Positions 26,401 to 34,365 are shown, counted from the first letter of the stretch. The stretch: 64,000 bases of DNA from Verrucomicrobiia bacterium (GCA_030425385.1 JAUIAH010000024.1:52249-116248), one strand, 5' to 3'. Numbers and translations: made by a program. The notes: a model not told the origin generated them from the letters alone.

Positions 26401-27962
26401 CGCGCAACCGCCCGCCTCGATTGGCCGTGGACCCACTCGTTTCTGTTGGCAGCGCGGGGACCATGGTGGCGCTCACACAGCCCGCTATCCTTGATGATGG
26501 CCTCCCCGCCGGTCAGGTGATGTCCTATGAATGGGCATTGCTCAGTGGAGAGATCGAGGGGATACGCATCCTCAATCCCACATCGCCGCAGCCTGAGTTG
26601 GATCTTCGAGAAGCTGGCAACTACACGCTTCGACTCAGTGTCAGTGACGGCGAGTTTACGGTGACGGGAGATACCTTTGTTGAGGTGGGCCAATCCACCA
26701 ATGCTCCGCCGACGGTGACCTTGCCCCACGATCTCGTGAGTTGGGAAACGGGGATCCCATGGGTGCCAGAGCCGTCCATCACCGATGAGGATCCTGACAT
26801 GCTCACCTATCGTTGGACAGTGGACGAGGGGAACGCTGAGCAGGTTGTCATTTCCGATGCAGCCCTGCCACGACCTGAGATCACCTTTCTCAAAGGGGGC
26901 GCCTATCGCCTACGGCTATCGGTGCAGGACGGGGTCAACCAGGCTTCAGATGCCATTGAAATCAGCGTCCTGCAGAATCATGCGCCTGTCATCACCCTCA
27001 CGGAAACGGCATTTGCAGGGGGAGTGGAGGATGTCTTCGCATTCGCTGGCACGGTGACGGATGATGAGCTTCCGAGCACCGGAGCACTGTCCGTCCTGTG
27101 GGCTGTCACTTCGGGCAACGCAGACGCTGTAAGCCTCGACAATGCGGAAATGGTCGGGACCAATGCACGGTTTAGCACGCCTGGGGACTTCGTGCTGACT
27201 CTCACTGCAGATGACGGATTGTTAGAATCCTCTGCGGAAGTGCAAGTCACGATTCTGGAGAACCAGCCCCCGATGGTGACTATCATCGACCCACCGGCCG
27301 AACTGCTTTGGGCCGACCGGATGACGAGCGTCGAGGTGCAAGTGAGCGATGACGGGCTTCCCCATTCGGGCGAGCTGAGTTACAAATGGCGGGTCAGCCA
27401 GGGAGAAGCGGCGAATGTGGCTTTTGAAGACGACGAGGCGAAGCAACCTACCATTACGTTCGGCGAAGCGGGATCCTATATTCTGCAGATTCGTGTGTCT
27501 GATAGTGTGCTGGAGAGCACTGCCTCATGGGAAATCACGGTCTTGCCGCCCATGGACTCCCTTGGGCAATGGCGTGCCCTTCATTTCTCGGAGCAAGAAT
27601 TGGCAGCTGAGAATGAAGAATCCCTCTGGGGAGATGCCGCCGACCCAGATCGGGACGGTCTGATCAACCTGGCCGAAGTCTACATGGGAACCAACCCTCG
27701 GCAGCTCGACGCCAATCCCATTCGAGTCGTCAGTGCGGATCAGGACACGTTGCGTCTGCAATGGCGCCGAGCTAAGGACACCCGCGGGATCGTGGTGATT
27801 CCCTTCCTGACAGAGAGTCTAGCATCGTTCGAACCCGTGGAGCAACCTCATGAATTCAACGTCTCCGTGATCGAAGAAGCGAACGACTGGGAGATCGTCG
27901 AGGGCGTGCTCTCCGGTGTTCTGCCACGAACGCTCTTCTTGCGCCTGCAATGGAAACGTTAG
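20490..27962 (+). CDS. Giant secreted GH9-type glycoside hydrolase with LamG and PKD-like modules
   Basis: Probably an extracellular beta-glucanase-type enzyme of 2490 residues with a signal peptide (MSALTSFFAYAASLLSL...). Order: an Ig-like GH9 N-domain near 159 (HVNQLGFIP), the GH9 start near 310-330 (MGLFHQRSGQDHG), a large insertion with a LamG/concanavalin domain at about 609-765 (LVFDGIDDYVRI, WTMSFWLRL), then the GH9 core with GGHFDAGDYSKY near 785 and YQLGGNPTNQTFISG near 1116. The glutamate of INSETAFMDRYGPLL near 1155 is the likely proton donor. After it come a LamG-like region (about 1350-1560), PKD-like repeats, another LamG (about 1760-1967), four more PKD-like repeats and a C-terminal segment with DPDRDGLINLAEVYMGTNP. 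PKD-type YxWT/DDG motifs recur. Substrate is not readable. Confidence 0.85.
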   Translation: MSALTSFFAYAASLLSLQQALDVPAVGDHSLNVVTPRLLELHLVSTQEIIEGVETFPTHWDFLTKDARKANAPTVASFQVTADGAAVPVEAIGFRRLPIYAENEETDLRVGNSIYLLLGRELTEGATIRVTDRAVDAHDYLLGLTFETELTSQRPNRSIHVNQLGFIPETEEGPSPKEAFVSIYLGDLGVARVDEASGEWVVDVLASAATGTYSGQSIPLGVNVSDGFEIVRADTGEVVFPAASAGEQAHPLTLRRDARWTAYSGVLGADFTDLTTPGWYQVAVPGMGYSLPFRIHEEVATTFARTVTMGLFHQRSGQDHGLPHTRFIDGPAHMAPAGMPLDDIQDADTYRMVARESNGYYTGDGAAFPAPQAHSPDSLLYPYVGDVIAWWPMDGRQTVLPANVVEPFDSFDAVTVTDPYQGDPNKNAFGVEPTRVAWDGQDYWSLGEFDFDYVDGFYGRSFANSFDAPEETEAEGVANQATGHLRTESFTLTESHVALLIAGTEKPYNLVTGGQQSEVTAANLIVGGVPVATATGENSNAMRWAIWDVQAYRGRQAYVEIIDSSTTGFVMVDEIMVSSQDGVHDVSSTTSHGRRVNGVEEQVDGGQIAGALVFDGIDDYVRIESLSGLSGLDAWTMSFWLRLDDDTRDQVIFATDGSVPMQLRYDATHQRLLGKLGDLEVGGQWRPLVAGDWHFITLKFKADSSAGWQLFQDFKAAGPNVSTAGLTAYPNTSRAWIGNDGALGSSTAFRGALDDLRLRASDVSGDELVAASEGFGPWVDVSGGHFDAGDYSKYMKNSGLMLHVLTFTVDQLLQLTPETVGAFDHLGIPESGDGICDLLQEAKWEADYIVKMQDTDGGFFSMVNPRYRRFENDVVPSQGDPQIVWPKTLLTSGIAVGALAQLAHSPSFQAAYPGAAARYRESAMKGWAFLEAAVAEHGVLGGHQRIFHYGTQFEARDELAFAAAAMFAMTGDPYYEGRLMEWMPYDTEFINHRTVSGFRPYRRHTFQRLYESVGAAMRVYAFANRGAHANQAVAYDDTLLLEKRYVDHVIEEILAAGDDQLLRAQESPFGVSVTRESKSFGLTNYFFAASEAFDIITAHLIAPKPAYWQAILSNVNYQLGGNPTNQTFISGIGWEQARVFVSQWAENDERALPPIGFTMGSINSETAFMDRYGPLLNNLSFPPLVHEDLYAVPYGTYDRYVDSFHIGSEFVILDQARATATASYLLAKVPGSKAAVWEGLPAVAIASLPGTALLGDSLTLQVESDRDLTQARVLWEAKAHEPRWGAEVALEARVTGENWVELEVLWPDGRRSFDRKTYTVREVIEDAYAENFQPAVTRFGPEPYRKVLGNPNVQLYYPLAGTTREARGERIANATTYDPMALLGQAHFDAAYFDFPGYRYVREEFQPLRLQGAGDGVEVEIPSPNTLVSADAEWVSVEAMLYIDDFTGHLATTELLSLETKRAPRLRLTRERWRDTVSLKVDHSDGVNVDPHIPRKRWFHVRLVQTPVAAQLYIDGALKESIPNEGWSDWVDPDGRFKIVVESFHGWVADLIVKSGTGALEVTDPIREIVPGAPYVRVEVPGRLDTANVFQPEMQILDEAGTTFRYRWTGPEGVLIDNPTARAPNITFNQAGDFLILVEVTDDDGLQQTGQVFVQARVLSENVGPTVNLGPSQTLTIGETWQPTAFVSDDGHPDGEVHYQWTQTLGPIEATISGGDTLSPTIEFAQGGLYHFQLTADDGAKTGRDQVAVLVDDPFLVNVPGTPFQADAQTAVLYHFDGNGLDASGNGIHLQASEGVSFSTETGWMIAPQGSSAAFASLGDTFTATIPDALILPGANAGLTMEWRYFPIANLAYSIETVPLVRLFQRFETSIDFHQNQWSRPERGAIGMGLSELADAEKLGPYLPRNAWIEMKVIYRPNGSAQLWANGQLVSELAESGLRSDRDSDWTLTLGNFHGYLDELRISRTVREETPRNRPPRLAVDPLVSVGSAGTMVALTQPAILDDGLPAGQVMSYEWALLSGEIEGIRILNPTSPQPELDLREAGNYTLRLSVSDGEFTVTGDTFVEVGQSTNAPPTVTLPHDLVSWETGIPWVPEPSITDEDPDMLTYRWTVDEGNAEQVVISDAALPRPEITFLKGGAYRLRLSVQDGVNQASDAIEISVLQNHAPVITLTETAFAGGVEDVFAFAGTVTDDELPSTGALSVLWAVTSGNADAVSLDNAEMVGTNARFSTPGDFVLTLTADDGLLESSAEVQVTILENQPPMVTIIDPPAELLWADRMTSVEVQVSDDGLPHSGELSYKWRVSQGEAANVAFEDDEAKQPTITFGEAGSYILQIRVSDSVLESTASWEITVLPPMDSLGQWRALHFSEQELAAENEESLWGDAADPDRDGLINLAEVYMGTNPRQLDANPIRVVSADQDTLRLQWRRAKDTRGIVVIPFLTESLASFEPVEQPHEFNVSVIEEANDWEIVEGVLSGVLPRTLFLRLQWKR

Positions 27963-27968
27963 TCTGGG

Positions 27969-28172
27969 CTAAAACAGTGTGTAGATAAAGGGCGCGACGC
28001 CTGTTCCGGCAAAGATGGCGAGGGCGGCAAGGAGCAGGAGGACAACGAGAATGGGCGCGAGCCACCATTTCTTGTTCTCTTTCATGAACCCGATGAGTTC
28101 GGTGATGAGATTTCCTCCGCCCGCCTCTTTCGCTTCGAGGAATGCGTCTTTGGAATGGTCGTCGTCGGTCAT
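27969..28172 (-). CDS. DUF5989-family small membrane protein
   Basis: A 67-residue protein starting MTDDDHSKDAF. It carries the family pattern ELIGFMKENKKWWLAP, a single membrane helix (ILVVLLLLAALAIFAG) and the characteristic ending APFIYTLF. Members are usually found near carbamoyltransferase or SxtJ-type genes; here the neighbour is a PQQ dehydrogenase 13 bases upstream on the same strand, so the usual context is missing. The start is set by where family similarity begins; the frame stays open upstream into the dehydrogenase gene. Function unknown. Confidence 0.85.
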   Translation of the reverse strand: MTDDDHSKDAFLEAKEAGGGNLITELIGFMKENKKWWLAPILVVLLLLAALAIFAGTGVAPFIYTLF

Positions 28173-28185
28173 GGAGTGCGCAAGC

Positions 28186-30297
28186 TTAGCCTTTGGGAAG
28201 AGCAAAGCAATAGTAGCGGTTGCCCGCTTTGGTGCCGGGCTTGCCCGCGCCGCCCGCGGCGATGAGGATGTATTGTCGGCCATCGATGGCGTAAGTCGAA
28301 GGGGAAGCGTAGCCACCTGCTTCCATCTGGAATTCCCAAAGTAGCTCGCCGTTGGATTGATCGTAGGCGTGGAAGCGTTCGTCCATGGTGGCGCCAATGA
28401 AGACAAGGCCGCCGGCAGTCACAAGCGGGCCGCCAATGGTGAATGTGCCAGTGGGTGGTGAGCCTTGTTCTTCAAGTGCGGGGTAAGTGCCTAGGGGAAT
28501 CTGCCAGGCGAGAGAGCCTTCATGGAGGTTGATGGCCGTGAGTGTCCCCCAAGGAGGTTGATTGACGGGGAATCCGTCAGGGTCGCGGAAGTCGTGGTGA
28601 CCCGTGCACACGTAGGGAATGGTTTCATACCAATTGCTCGTCAGGGCTTCGGAGGGAACGCGTTCGTCGGTGCCCTCGCCGAAGAGATACGCTACGATCG
28701 CGGAGCGTTCCGCCGCAGATAGGCTGGTAAAACTGGGCATCTGCCCGCGTCCCTTTTCCAAGATCTCGGAGACTTGCGGGGGTGTCAGCCGATCACGGAC
28801 CGTTTCCAAAGCGGGCAAGGGAGGGGAACCCTCGGGACGTGCCGCTTTGTTGCCATGACATTGTGCGCAAATGGCGTGATAGAGTTGCTTTCCCAAAGCG
28901 CCTTGAGTGGTGGCTCCTTGCGGTTTGGCAGGAACCATGGATTGCCACTCCGGTTCGTTGCTGGCGTTGACGAAGAGCCATCCTGTTTCAGGGTTGTAGC
29001 CGGCCCCTCCCCACTCGCCACCGCCATTGAATTGAGGCATCACCACGGACGGTTGAATCCCGGGCGGAAGGAAGAGATCGCCTAACAAGAGATCCTTGGA
29101 TTGAATGAAGGCGCGAACGCTGGCTGTCGCCTCAGGCGTTCGCTGGGTGATGTCGTCTTCGGTAAATTGTTGTACGGCATAGGGAGGCGGTTTCGTGGGG
29201 AACGGCTGCGTGGGCCAACTAGCTTCCCCAGGAATGGTCGAAGGTGGTACCGGGCGTTCTTCCACTGGAAAGAGTGGCCGTCCGGTTTCGCGATCGAGGA
29301 GGAAGAGGTGGCCCATCTTGGTGGATTGGGCGACGGCATCGATCGTTTTCCCATCATGAGTCACCGTGACCAGATTGGGTTGGCAGGGGATATCATAGTC
29401 CCAAAGGTCGTGGTGTACGACCTGGTAGTGCCACACATAGGCACCGGTCTCCGCTTGCAACGCCATGACACAATTGCCAAACAAATTGGTTCCTACACGA
29501 TTTCCTCCATAGTGATCATAGGAGGGAGAACCGGTTCCAAAGAACACCATTCCACGATCCACATCCAGAGTCAGCCCGCCCCATGAATTGGCACCGCCAA
29601 CGGTCTTCCAGGCGTCCGGTGGCCAGGTTTCGTAACCAAACTCTCCCGGGTGGGGAATGGTGTGAAAGATCCAACGACGTTTCCCTGTGCGGACATCAAA
29701 AGCTCGCACATGTCCAGGGGCGGCCTGTTGCGGTCCCTCGCCCACGCGTGATCCCATGATGATCAGGTCGCGGAAGACGATGCCCGGCGTGTTGCACGTG
29801 ACCGAGTGCTTCGTTTCCTCCGTATCCAATTGCTCTCGCAAATCGATCCGACCTTCCACGCCAAATGACGAGATCGAGCGCCCATGGTTAGGATCGATCG
29901 CATAGAGATAGGACCCAGCCACGTAGAAGAGTCGGCGTTCCGTGCGATCGGCACTTTGCCAGAACGTCACTCCCCGGCACACGCCGCGCAAACGTTCGGG
30001 CGGATCAAAGCGCCACAAGGCGTTCCCATGACGACCATCGACTGCATGCAGCCGCAAGTCTTGGTCCACGAGGTAGACGGTCCTGCCAATGACAAGAGGA
30101 TTGCACTGCAAGGTGCCAGACCGATCCGTCTCAAAGATCCACGTCGGCTGAAGTTCAGCCACATTCCCGCGATGAATCTGCGCAAGCGGTGAGTAGTGCG
30201 TAGCGGCGTGGTCTCCATGGTAAACCGGCCAATCGCGACCCAAAGTGGGCCCAAGCGTGAAGGCGATGAAGAGAAACAGAAGCGCGAACAAAGGCAT
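28186..30297 (-). CDS. Periplasmic PQQ-dependent dehydrogenase with an internal cytochrome c domain
   Basis: Probably oxidises a sugar or alcohol in the periplasm and passes electrons to its own heme. A signal peptide (LFALLFLFIAFTLGPTLG) precedes an eight-bladed quinoprotein propeller beginning DWPVYHGDHAATHYSPLAQI, with FWQSAD, GVTFWQ-like and GLTLDVDRGMVFFGTGSPS blade motifs. At about residue 475 a cytochrome c module is inserted (YHAICAQCHGNKAARPEG, CxxCH heme site, with GQMPSFTSLSAAERSAIVAYL including the likely axial Met). The propeller then resumes (PPWGTLTAINLHEGSLAWQIPLG) and closes with YASPSTYAIDGRQYILIAAGG. The family includes glucose, quinate and alcohol enzymes; I cannot choose among them. 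No PQQ synthesis genes are in the window. Confidence 0.9.
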   Translation of the reverse strand: MPLFALLFLFIAFTLGPTLGRDWPVYHGDHAATHYSPLAQIHRGNVAELQPTWIFETDRSGTLQCNPLVIGRTVYLVDQDLRLHAVDGRHGNALWRFDPPERLRGVCRGVTFWQSADRTERRLFYVAGSYLYAIDPNHGRSISSFGVEGRIDLREQLDTEETKHSVTCNTPGIVFRDLIIMGSRVGEGPQQAAPGHVRAFDVRTGKRRWIFHTIPHPGEFGYETWPPDAWKTVGGANSWGGLTLDVDRGMVFFGTGSPSYDHYGGNRVGTNLFGNCVMALQAETGAYVWHYQVVHHDLWDYDIPCQPNLVTVTHDGKTIDAVAQSTKMGHLFLLDRETGRPLFPVEERPVPPSTIPGEASWPTQPFPTKPPPYAVQQFTEDDITQRTPEATASVRAFIQSKDLLLGDLFLPPGIQPSVVMPQFNGGGEWGGAGYNPETGWLFVNASNEPEWQSMVPAKPQGATTQGALGKQLYHAICAQCHGNKAARPEGSPPLPALETVRDRLTPPQVSEILEKGRGQMPSFTSLSAAERSAIVAYLFGEGTDERVPSEALTSNWYETIPYVCTGHHDFRDPDGFPVNQPPWGTLTAINLHEGSLAWQIPLGTYPALEEQGSPPTGTFTIGGPLVTAGGLVFIGATMDERFHAYDQSNGELLWEFQMEAGGYASPSTYAIDGRQYILIAAGGAGKPGTKAGNRYYCFALPKG

Positions 30298-30474
30298 GGT
30301 TCAGCCTGGCAAGTGGACGAGCAGATGACCAGCTGATTCAGCGAAGTGCGTTCTTCAGTTGGCCAATTCAAACGAAACGCGTCGCAAATTAACTATAATA
30401 TGAAACTTACTCATAATCCAATATTGACTTGAAACGTAAAATGCATAGGAGCATCCTCTTGAAGGAGGATCAGA
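30298..30474. other. A+T-rich intergenic region between the PQQ dehydrogenase and the small reading frame
   Basis: About 180 bases with a visible drop in GC content. A perfect TATAAT occurs at 30394-30399 but no good -35 element stands 16-18 bases before it. TTGACT at 30424-30429 has no matching -10. It probably holds promoters for both divergent directions, but none can be fixed by eye. Confidence 0.4.
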
Positions 30475-30588
30475 ATGCGAAGATACGAGTTTGGTTTTAG
30501 TTGTGAGCCGGCATCGATAGGGGTGTCTCAAAAATCGAAAGTGCCGAACAGGGGTTTAGTTGAGATAGTTTGGCAACGAGTTGATTAG
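30475..30588 (+). CDS. 37-residue small protein or leader peptide upstream of the LuxR-type gene
   Basis: A short reading frame that starts MRRYEFGFSCEPASIG and ends VEIVWQRVD. It is preceded by a very good ribosome binding site (AGGAGG ending six bases before the ATG). It lies 27 bases upstream of the LuxR-type gene, which also has its own GGAGG. The product is basic with no membrane segment and no family I recognise. It could be a genuine small protein or a leader whose translation affects the regulator downstream. The strong ribosome binding site is the main support, because few genes in this window have one. Confidence 0.45.
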   Translation: MRRYEFGFSCEPASIGVSQKSKVPNRGLVEIVWQRVD

Positions 30589-30615
30589 TCAGTTGTCTTG
30601 GATGGAGGCTTTGTG

Positions 30616-31311
30616 ATGCTGAAAACTAGCTGGGAGGAACTGCGGTTGGCATTGGTTGATCCAGCCGTTCAGCGTTATTCTAGTTTGAACCAAGCTTTAG
30701 AGAAAATTCAACTGCGAGGAGATTACTTCTGTTCGATTTCGCAGCTAATTGAGTCATCGCAGGCCTCCTTCTATGACATTGTGCTATTGCTTTTAAAGGA
30801 GGATGAGGGGGCGTCAATATCCTTTCTTGTAGCGACAGGAAATTTGATTGCCAACCTTGAGAGGAAAGATGGCATCGCTGGATTGTTAGTAATATGTGAG
30901 AATTTAGGGCTTTGCCGCTGGGCTCAACAGATGGGTTTGAGAAACTGCCTTCTACAGAGCGATTTGGGGGACGACTTTGAATATGTAGAGGATGCGATTC
31001 ACGGGCTGCTACATGGATGGACCGTGTGTAGTTGGGTAGAAGCGATGAGTTCTGATCTTGGTGATTCCGATCGTCTCGCATCCCTAACTGCCCGAGAGAT
31101 GGAGATTCTGAGTCTAATCACTGAGAATCTTACCAGTGCTGAGATTGCGTATGAACTGTGCGAAAGGTCGGGGAAAACGATCAAGGAGAAGACGGTCAAC
31201 AACCACCTTGTGAATGCGTATCGGAAATTAGGAGTTCGTTCGCGCGGAGAAGCAATAAGAAAGCTTCAATGCTCACCAGGGGTTTGTAAAAACAATAAAT
31301 ATAAGAAATAG
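30616..31311 (+). CDS. LuxR-type (GerE HTH) transcriptional regulator with an unrecognised N-terminal domain
   Basis: The C-terminal 65 residues are a GerE-type DNA-binding domain: LTAREMEILSLITENLTSAEIAYEL, then KTVNNHLVNAYRKLGVRSRGEAIRKL, with a slightly long loop before the recognition helix. The first 150 residues have an alpha/beta pattern like a response-regulator receiver, but where the phospho-accepting Asp is expected the sequence reads FYDIVLLLLKED, so it would be a pseudo-receiver if related at all. The ATG at 30616 has GGAGG seven bases upstream, which favours it over an upstream TTG. Composition is more A+T-rich than the flanks. The next gene, 125 bases downstream, encodes a PEP-CTERM protein and is a plausible target. 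Confidence 0.8.
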   Translation: MLKTSWEELRLALVDPAVQRYSSLNQALEKIQLRGDYFCSISQLIESSQASFYDIVLLLLKEDEGASISFLVATGNLIANLERKDGIAGLLVICENLGLCRWAQQMGLRNCLLQSDLGDDFEYVEDAIHGLLHGWTVCSWVEAMSSDLGDSDRLASLTAREMEILSLITENLTSAEIAYELCERSGKTIKEKTVNNHLVNAYRKLGVRSRGEAIRKLQCSPGVCKNNKYKK

Positions 31312-31436
31312 GATACCTGGGTAATGGTTTTATTCGCACAGATTCGAATTTGCCATAGATAAATGAATCAAATCTGGAGGGGTTTAGAAAAAGGCTGCTG
31401 CAGATTAGGTGCAATAAAAACTACCATTAAACAAAA

Positions 31437-32162
31437 ATGAAGATCAATATCGTATTTTTACATGCATTGGTGCTCTCTGTCGGAGTGCTTCCTATCTCGT
31501 CGAGCGACGCGGCAACTTTCCTTGGTCTGGCCATTGATGGGTCAGGAAGTATTGATTCGTCAGATTTCGAACTTCAACGAAATGCCTATTCGAACGTTCT
31601 TGCAACGGCGATACCAACGGATGGCTCGATTGGGATTGGTGTATGGCTTTTCGGGTCAAGTGTTAGTAGCGTATTCTCTCCGCAACTTATCTCTAGTCAA
31701 AGTGATCTGGATTCGTTGATTGCTGGTATTGGCAGTATGGTGCAACCTAGTTCAAATACGGCTTTAGGACCTGCAATTGCTACAGCTGCGACATCACTTT
31801 TAGGTGTGGGAGGTCCGGATGATACTTATGTCATTGATGTGTCTACGGATGGTGTGGGAAATGTCGGCATCAACGCGGTTGCTGCAGCGACAGATGCGAT
31901 TGGGGCTGGAATCGATAACATCAATGGGTTAGGGATCGGGTCGGGTGCGATCTTGGATTTCGTAATGGGCCCCGATTCGTTTGGCGTTCAAATTGACAGT
32001 TTTCAAGACATGGAGGCTGCTCTCGCTCAGAAGATAAGCACCGAGATCGGCAATCCGCTTCCACCTGTCCAAGGTGTTCCAGAGCCATCTTGGGCATTTG
32101 CGACTTCATTTGCTGGATTGCTGGTGGTGGTGCGGCGTCGGCGCCGGTCTTCCGCAGTCTGA
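31437..32162 (+). CDS. Secreted VWA/DUF1194-like protein with a PEP-CTERM sorting signal
   Basis: A signal peptide (residues 1-26, ending SSDAA) is followed by a von Willebrand A-type domain with a MIDAS-like start (LAIDGSGSIDSSDFELQ) and the DUF1194-like segment VIDVSTDGVGN. The C-terminus is a textbook PEP-CTERM tail from residue 214: VPEPSWAF, a hydrophobic stretch and RRRRRSS. The protein would be exported and processed by an exosortase, which must be encoded elsewhere. It probably binds a divalent metal and mediates surface or matrix contacts. The gene follows the LuxR-type regulator and is the last of the A+T-rich patch; a strong hairpin lies 40 bases downstream. Confidence 0.85.
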   Translation: MKINIVFLHALVLSVGVLPISSSDAATFLGLAIDGSGSIDSSDFELQRNAYSNVLATAIPTDGSIGIGVWLFGSSVSSVFSPQLISSQSDLDSLIAGIGSMVQPSSNTALGPAIATAATSLLGVGGPDDTYVIDVSTDGVGNVGINAVAAATDAIGAGIDNINGLGIGSGAILDFVMGPDSFGVQIDSFQDMEAALAQKISTEIGNPLPPVQGVPEPSWAFATSFAGLLVVVRRRRRSSAV

Positions 32163-32201
32163 ACATCAGACCTTGAGTGATTAGTTAGATAGATTTCTGA
32201 A

Positions 32202-32240
32202 AGGGGTAGCGCCTACCCGAACGGTGGGCGTTTCCCCCAT
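32202..32240 (+). terminator. Probable terminator hairpin after the PEP-CTERM gene
   Basis: CGCCTACC, CGAAC, GGTGGGCG forms a strong stem with one G-T pair. It is flanked by GGGG and CCCC that can extend it, followed by a short TTT. The U tract is weak, so this may be Rho-assisted or a regulatory hairpin before selB. Confidence 0.5.
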
Positions 32241-32387
32241 TTCGAGTTATCGCCGTCTGAGCGTTCGACGCTAGATAAGCTTCCCGTTCAAACGCGTGCT
32301 ACCGGTTCGATATGAGCGCCTAAGTTCAGGTAGGACTGGTGAAATGTCTTGAGCTGAGGGCGTCTCCATCCTTGAGTGGCCTCACGC

Positions 32388-34352
32388 ATGACGCGAAGGC
32401 ATTACATTGTTGGAACGGCTGGGCACATTGACCATGGGAAGAGTACCTTGGTGGAGGCGCTGACGGGAACGGATCCAGATCGGTTGCCGGAGGAGCAGGC
32501 GCGCGGCATGACCATTGACCTCGGCTTTGCGCATGTGGACATTCTCGATCCGGAGGATTCCGAAACGCTTTACAGTCTGGGAGTGGTGGATGTGCCAGGA
32601 CACGCCGACTTTGTGAAGAACATGGTGGCGGGGGTGGGGTCCATTGATCTGGCGTTGATTGTGGTGGCGGCGGATGACCGTTGGATGCCGCAGACAGAGG
32701 AGCACATGCAGATCATTGAGTATTTAGGGGTGACGCGTGCGGTCGTTGCTCTGACAAAGAGCGATCTTTTGGAGGATTTCTCAGAAGCGATCTTGGGTGT
32801 GCAGGAGAGATTAGTCGGAACGGTCTTTGCCAATGCTCCAGTCGTGCCCGTTTCAGCCATTGGAGGCGATGGTTTAGATGACCTGCGGGCGACGATGGCG
32901 AAAGCCTTGGCGGAGGTGCCGCAGAGTCCCGACATTGGGAAGCCGCGCTTGCATGTGGATCGGGCCTTCTCTCCGAAGGGTATAGGGACGGTGGTGACGG
33001 GGACATTGACGGGCGGACGGTTGCAGAAGGGAGATGCGGCTTGTTTGCAACCCAGCGGCGAGAAGACATCGGTGCGTAACTTGCAATCGCACAATGCGAA
33101 TGTGGATGTGGCGTATCCAGGAATGCGTACTGCGGTGAATTTGACGGACGTGGGAGTTTCGAAACAGGAACGTCGGCGGGTAGGGCGTGGTGATGTGGTC
33201 ACTCTGCCAGGATTGGGTGAGGCGAGTCTCCTCATCGATGCGCTCGTGAGGCGGTCTGATCGCGAGATCCCAGGGCAGCCAGCGGCGACCAAGCCGATCA
33301 AGAATGGGCAGCGTGTGCGTTGGCATCATGGGGGCTCGAGTCATTCCGCACGCGTGTATTTCTATGGGAAACGTGTCTTGCAGCCAGGGGAAACGGGTCT
33401 CGCCCAATTGCGATTTGACCACCCTGTCTATGCCTTCTTTGGCGATGGGTTTGTCATTCGTGATTGGCCCAAGACAAGCTCACTTGCGGGAGGGAGAGTG
33501 TTAGACACATCTCCAGAGTCGAGTGCGTTTCGTTCAGATGCGCACCTACGCTTTCTCAATGTGCGCGCGGCGAGTGTGGGGGACTTGTCAGTGGCTGTGC
33601 GATCGTTGTTAGAGCGTGACCATGCCTTGCAAGAGGGTGACCTGATGGTGCAGTCACCCTTTTCCAAAGAATCGATTCTGCAGGCGCTTCAAGATCTTTG
33701 TGAGAGTGGTGATGTGGAGCATGCGGGGGAATGGATCGTGCACCGCGAATGGTGGGCGGGGTTGCTCGCCTCGATGTCGGAGCAGATTCAGGAACATCAT
33801 CGCCTTCATGGTGACCAAGGCGGGATGAGTCTGAGAGATCTGCGGACGGCTTTCGAATCGCAGTTGCCTGCTCCGGTGCTCTTCGATGAATTGGTCGAAG
33901 CGTTGTGTCGGGCCAATTTCCGCCGCATTGGTAGCGCGCTTCGTCATCAAGATCATCGTCCGTCGTTGCCGCCTGAGTTGCGTGCGGCTGGCGATCGTAT
34001 CCTGGAAGCGTTGCGGCGCGTGCCATTGGAGCCGCCGAACCCGAAAGAACTGGCGCCTACCCCAGGAGATCAGAAAGCCTTGCGGTTTCTCATGGAGATG
34101 GGCGAGGTGCTCGATCTGGGAGAGAAGTGTGCGCTTCTATCAGACGCCTACGAATCAGCGAAGGCTGCCGTGATCGCCTACTTGCACGCCAATCAGAAGG
34201 CAACCGTGAGCGAACTGCGCCAGACGATTGGGACGACGCGTCGTGTGCTGATGCCGATTCTGGATCGGTTAGACAAGCAGGGCGTGACTGTGCGTTCGGG
34301 CGACTTCCGCATGCTCAGCCGCGTCTACTTACGGCAGCAAGAGCAAGGATGA
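32388..34352 (+). CDS. selB: Selenocysteine-specific elongation factor SelB
   Basis: Delivers Sec-tRNA(Sec) to UGA codons that carry a SECIS element. The GTPase domain shows [19 protein letters not shown] (G1), the switch [17 protein letters not shown] (G3) and LTKSDLL (G4). EF-Tu-like domains follow ([23 protein letters not shown]). The C-terminal half (from about 380) consists of winged-helix repeats that bind SECIS, including [26 protein letters not shown]. Length (654) fits bacterial SelB. ATG at 32388 is preferred; a GTG at 32376 would add four residues. No selA, selD or tRNA(Sec) is found in the window, so the rest of the pathway must lie elsewhere. Confidence 0.95.
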   Translation: MTRRHYIVGTAGHIDHGKSTLVEALTGTDPDRLPEEQARGMTIDLGFAHVDILDPEDSETLYSLGVVDVPGHADFVKNMVAGVGSIDLALIVVAADDRWMPQTEEHMQIIEYLGVTRAVVALTKSDLLEDFSEAILGVQERLVGTVFANAPVVPVSAIGGDGLDDLRATMAKALAEVPQSPDIGKPRLHVDRAFSPKGIGTVVTGTLTGGRLQKGDAACLQPSGEKTSVRNLQSHNANVDVAYPGMRTAVNLTDVGVSKQERRRVGRGDVVTLPGLGEASLLIDALVRRSDREIPGQPAATKPIKNGQRVRWHHGGSSHSARVYFYGKRVLQPGETGLAQLRFDHPVYAFFGDGFVIRDWPKTSSLAGGRVLDTSPESSAFRSDAHLRFLNVRAASVGDLSVAVRSLLERDHALQEGDLMVQSPFSKESILQALQDLCESGDVEHAGEWIVHREWWAGLLASMSEQIQEHHRLHGDQGGMSLRDLRTAFESQLPAPVLFDELVEALCRANFRRIGSALRHQDHRPSLPPELRAAGDRILEALRRVPLEPPNPKELAPTPGDQKALRFLMEMGEVLDLGEKCALLSDAYESAKAAVIAYLHANQKATVSELRQTIGTTRRVLMPILDRLDKQGVTVRSGDFRMLSRVYLRQQEQG

Positions 34353-34365
34353 GATAAGCAGCCGT

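Noticed and set aside
30394..30399. Perfect TATAAT as a promoter for the small frame or LuxR gene
   Set aside because: No -35-like hexamer at 16-18 bases, in an A+T-rich stretch where chance matches are expected.
32241..32375. Possible tRNA(Sec) upstream of selB (GGTTCGAT near 32305)
   Set aside because: No matching T stem, no acceptor stem and no TCA anticodon loop could be paired.
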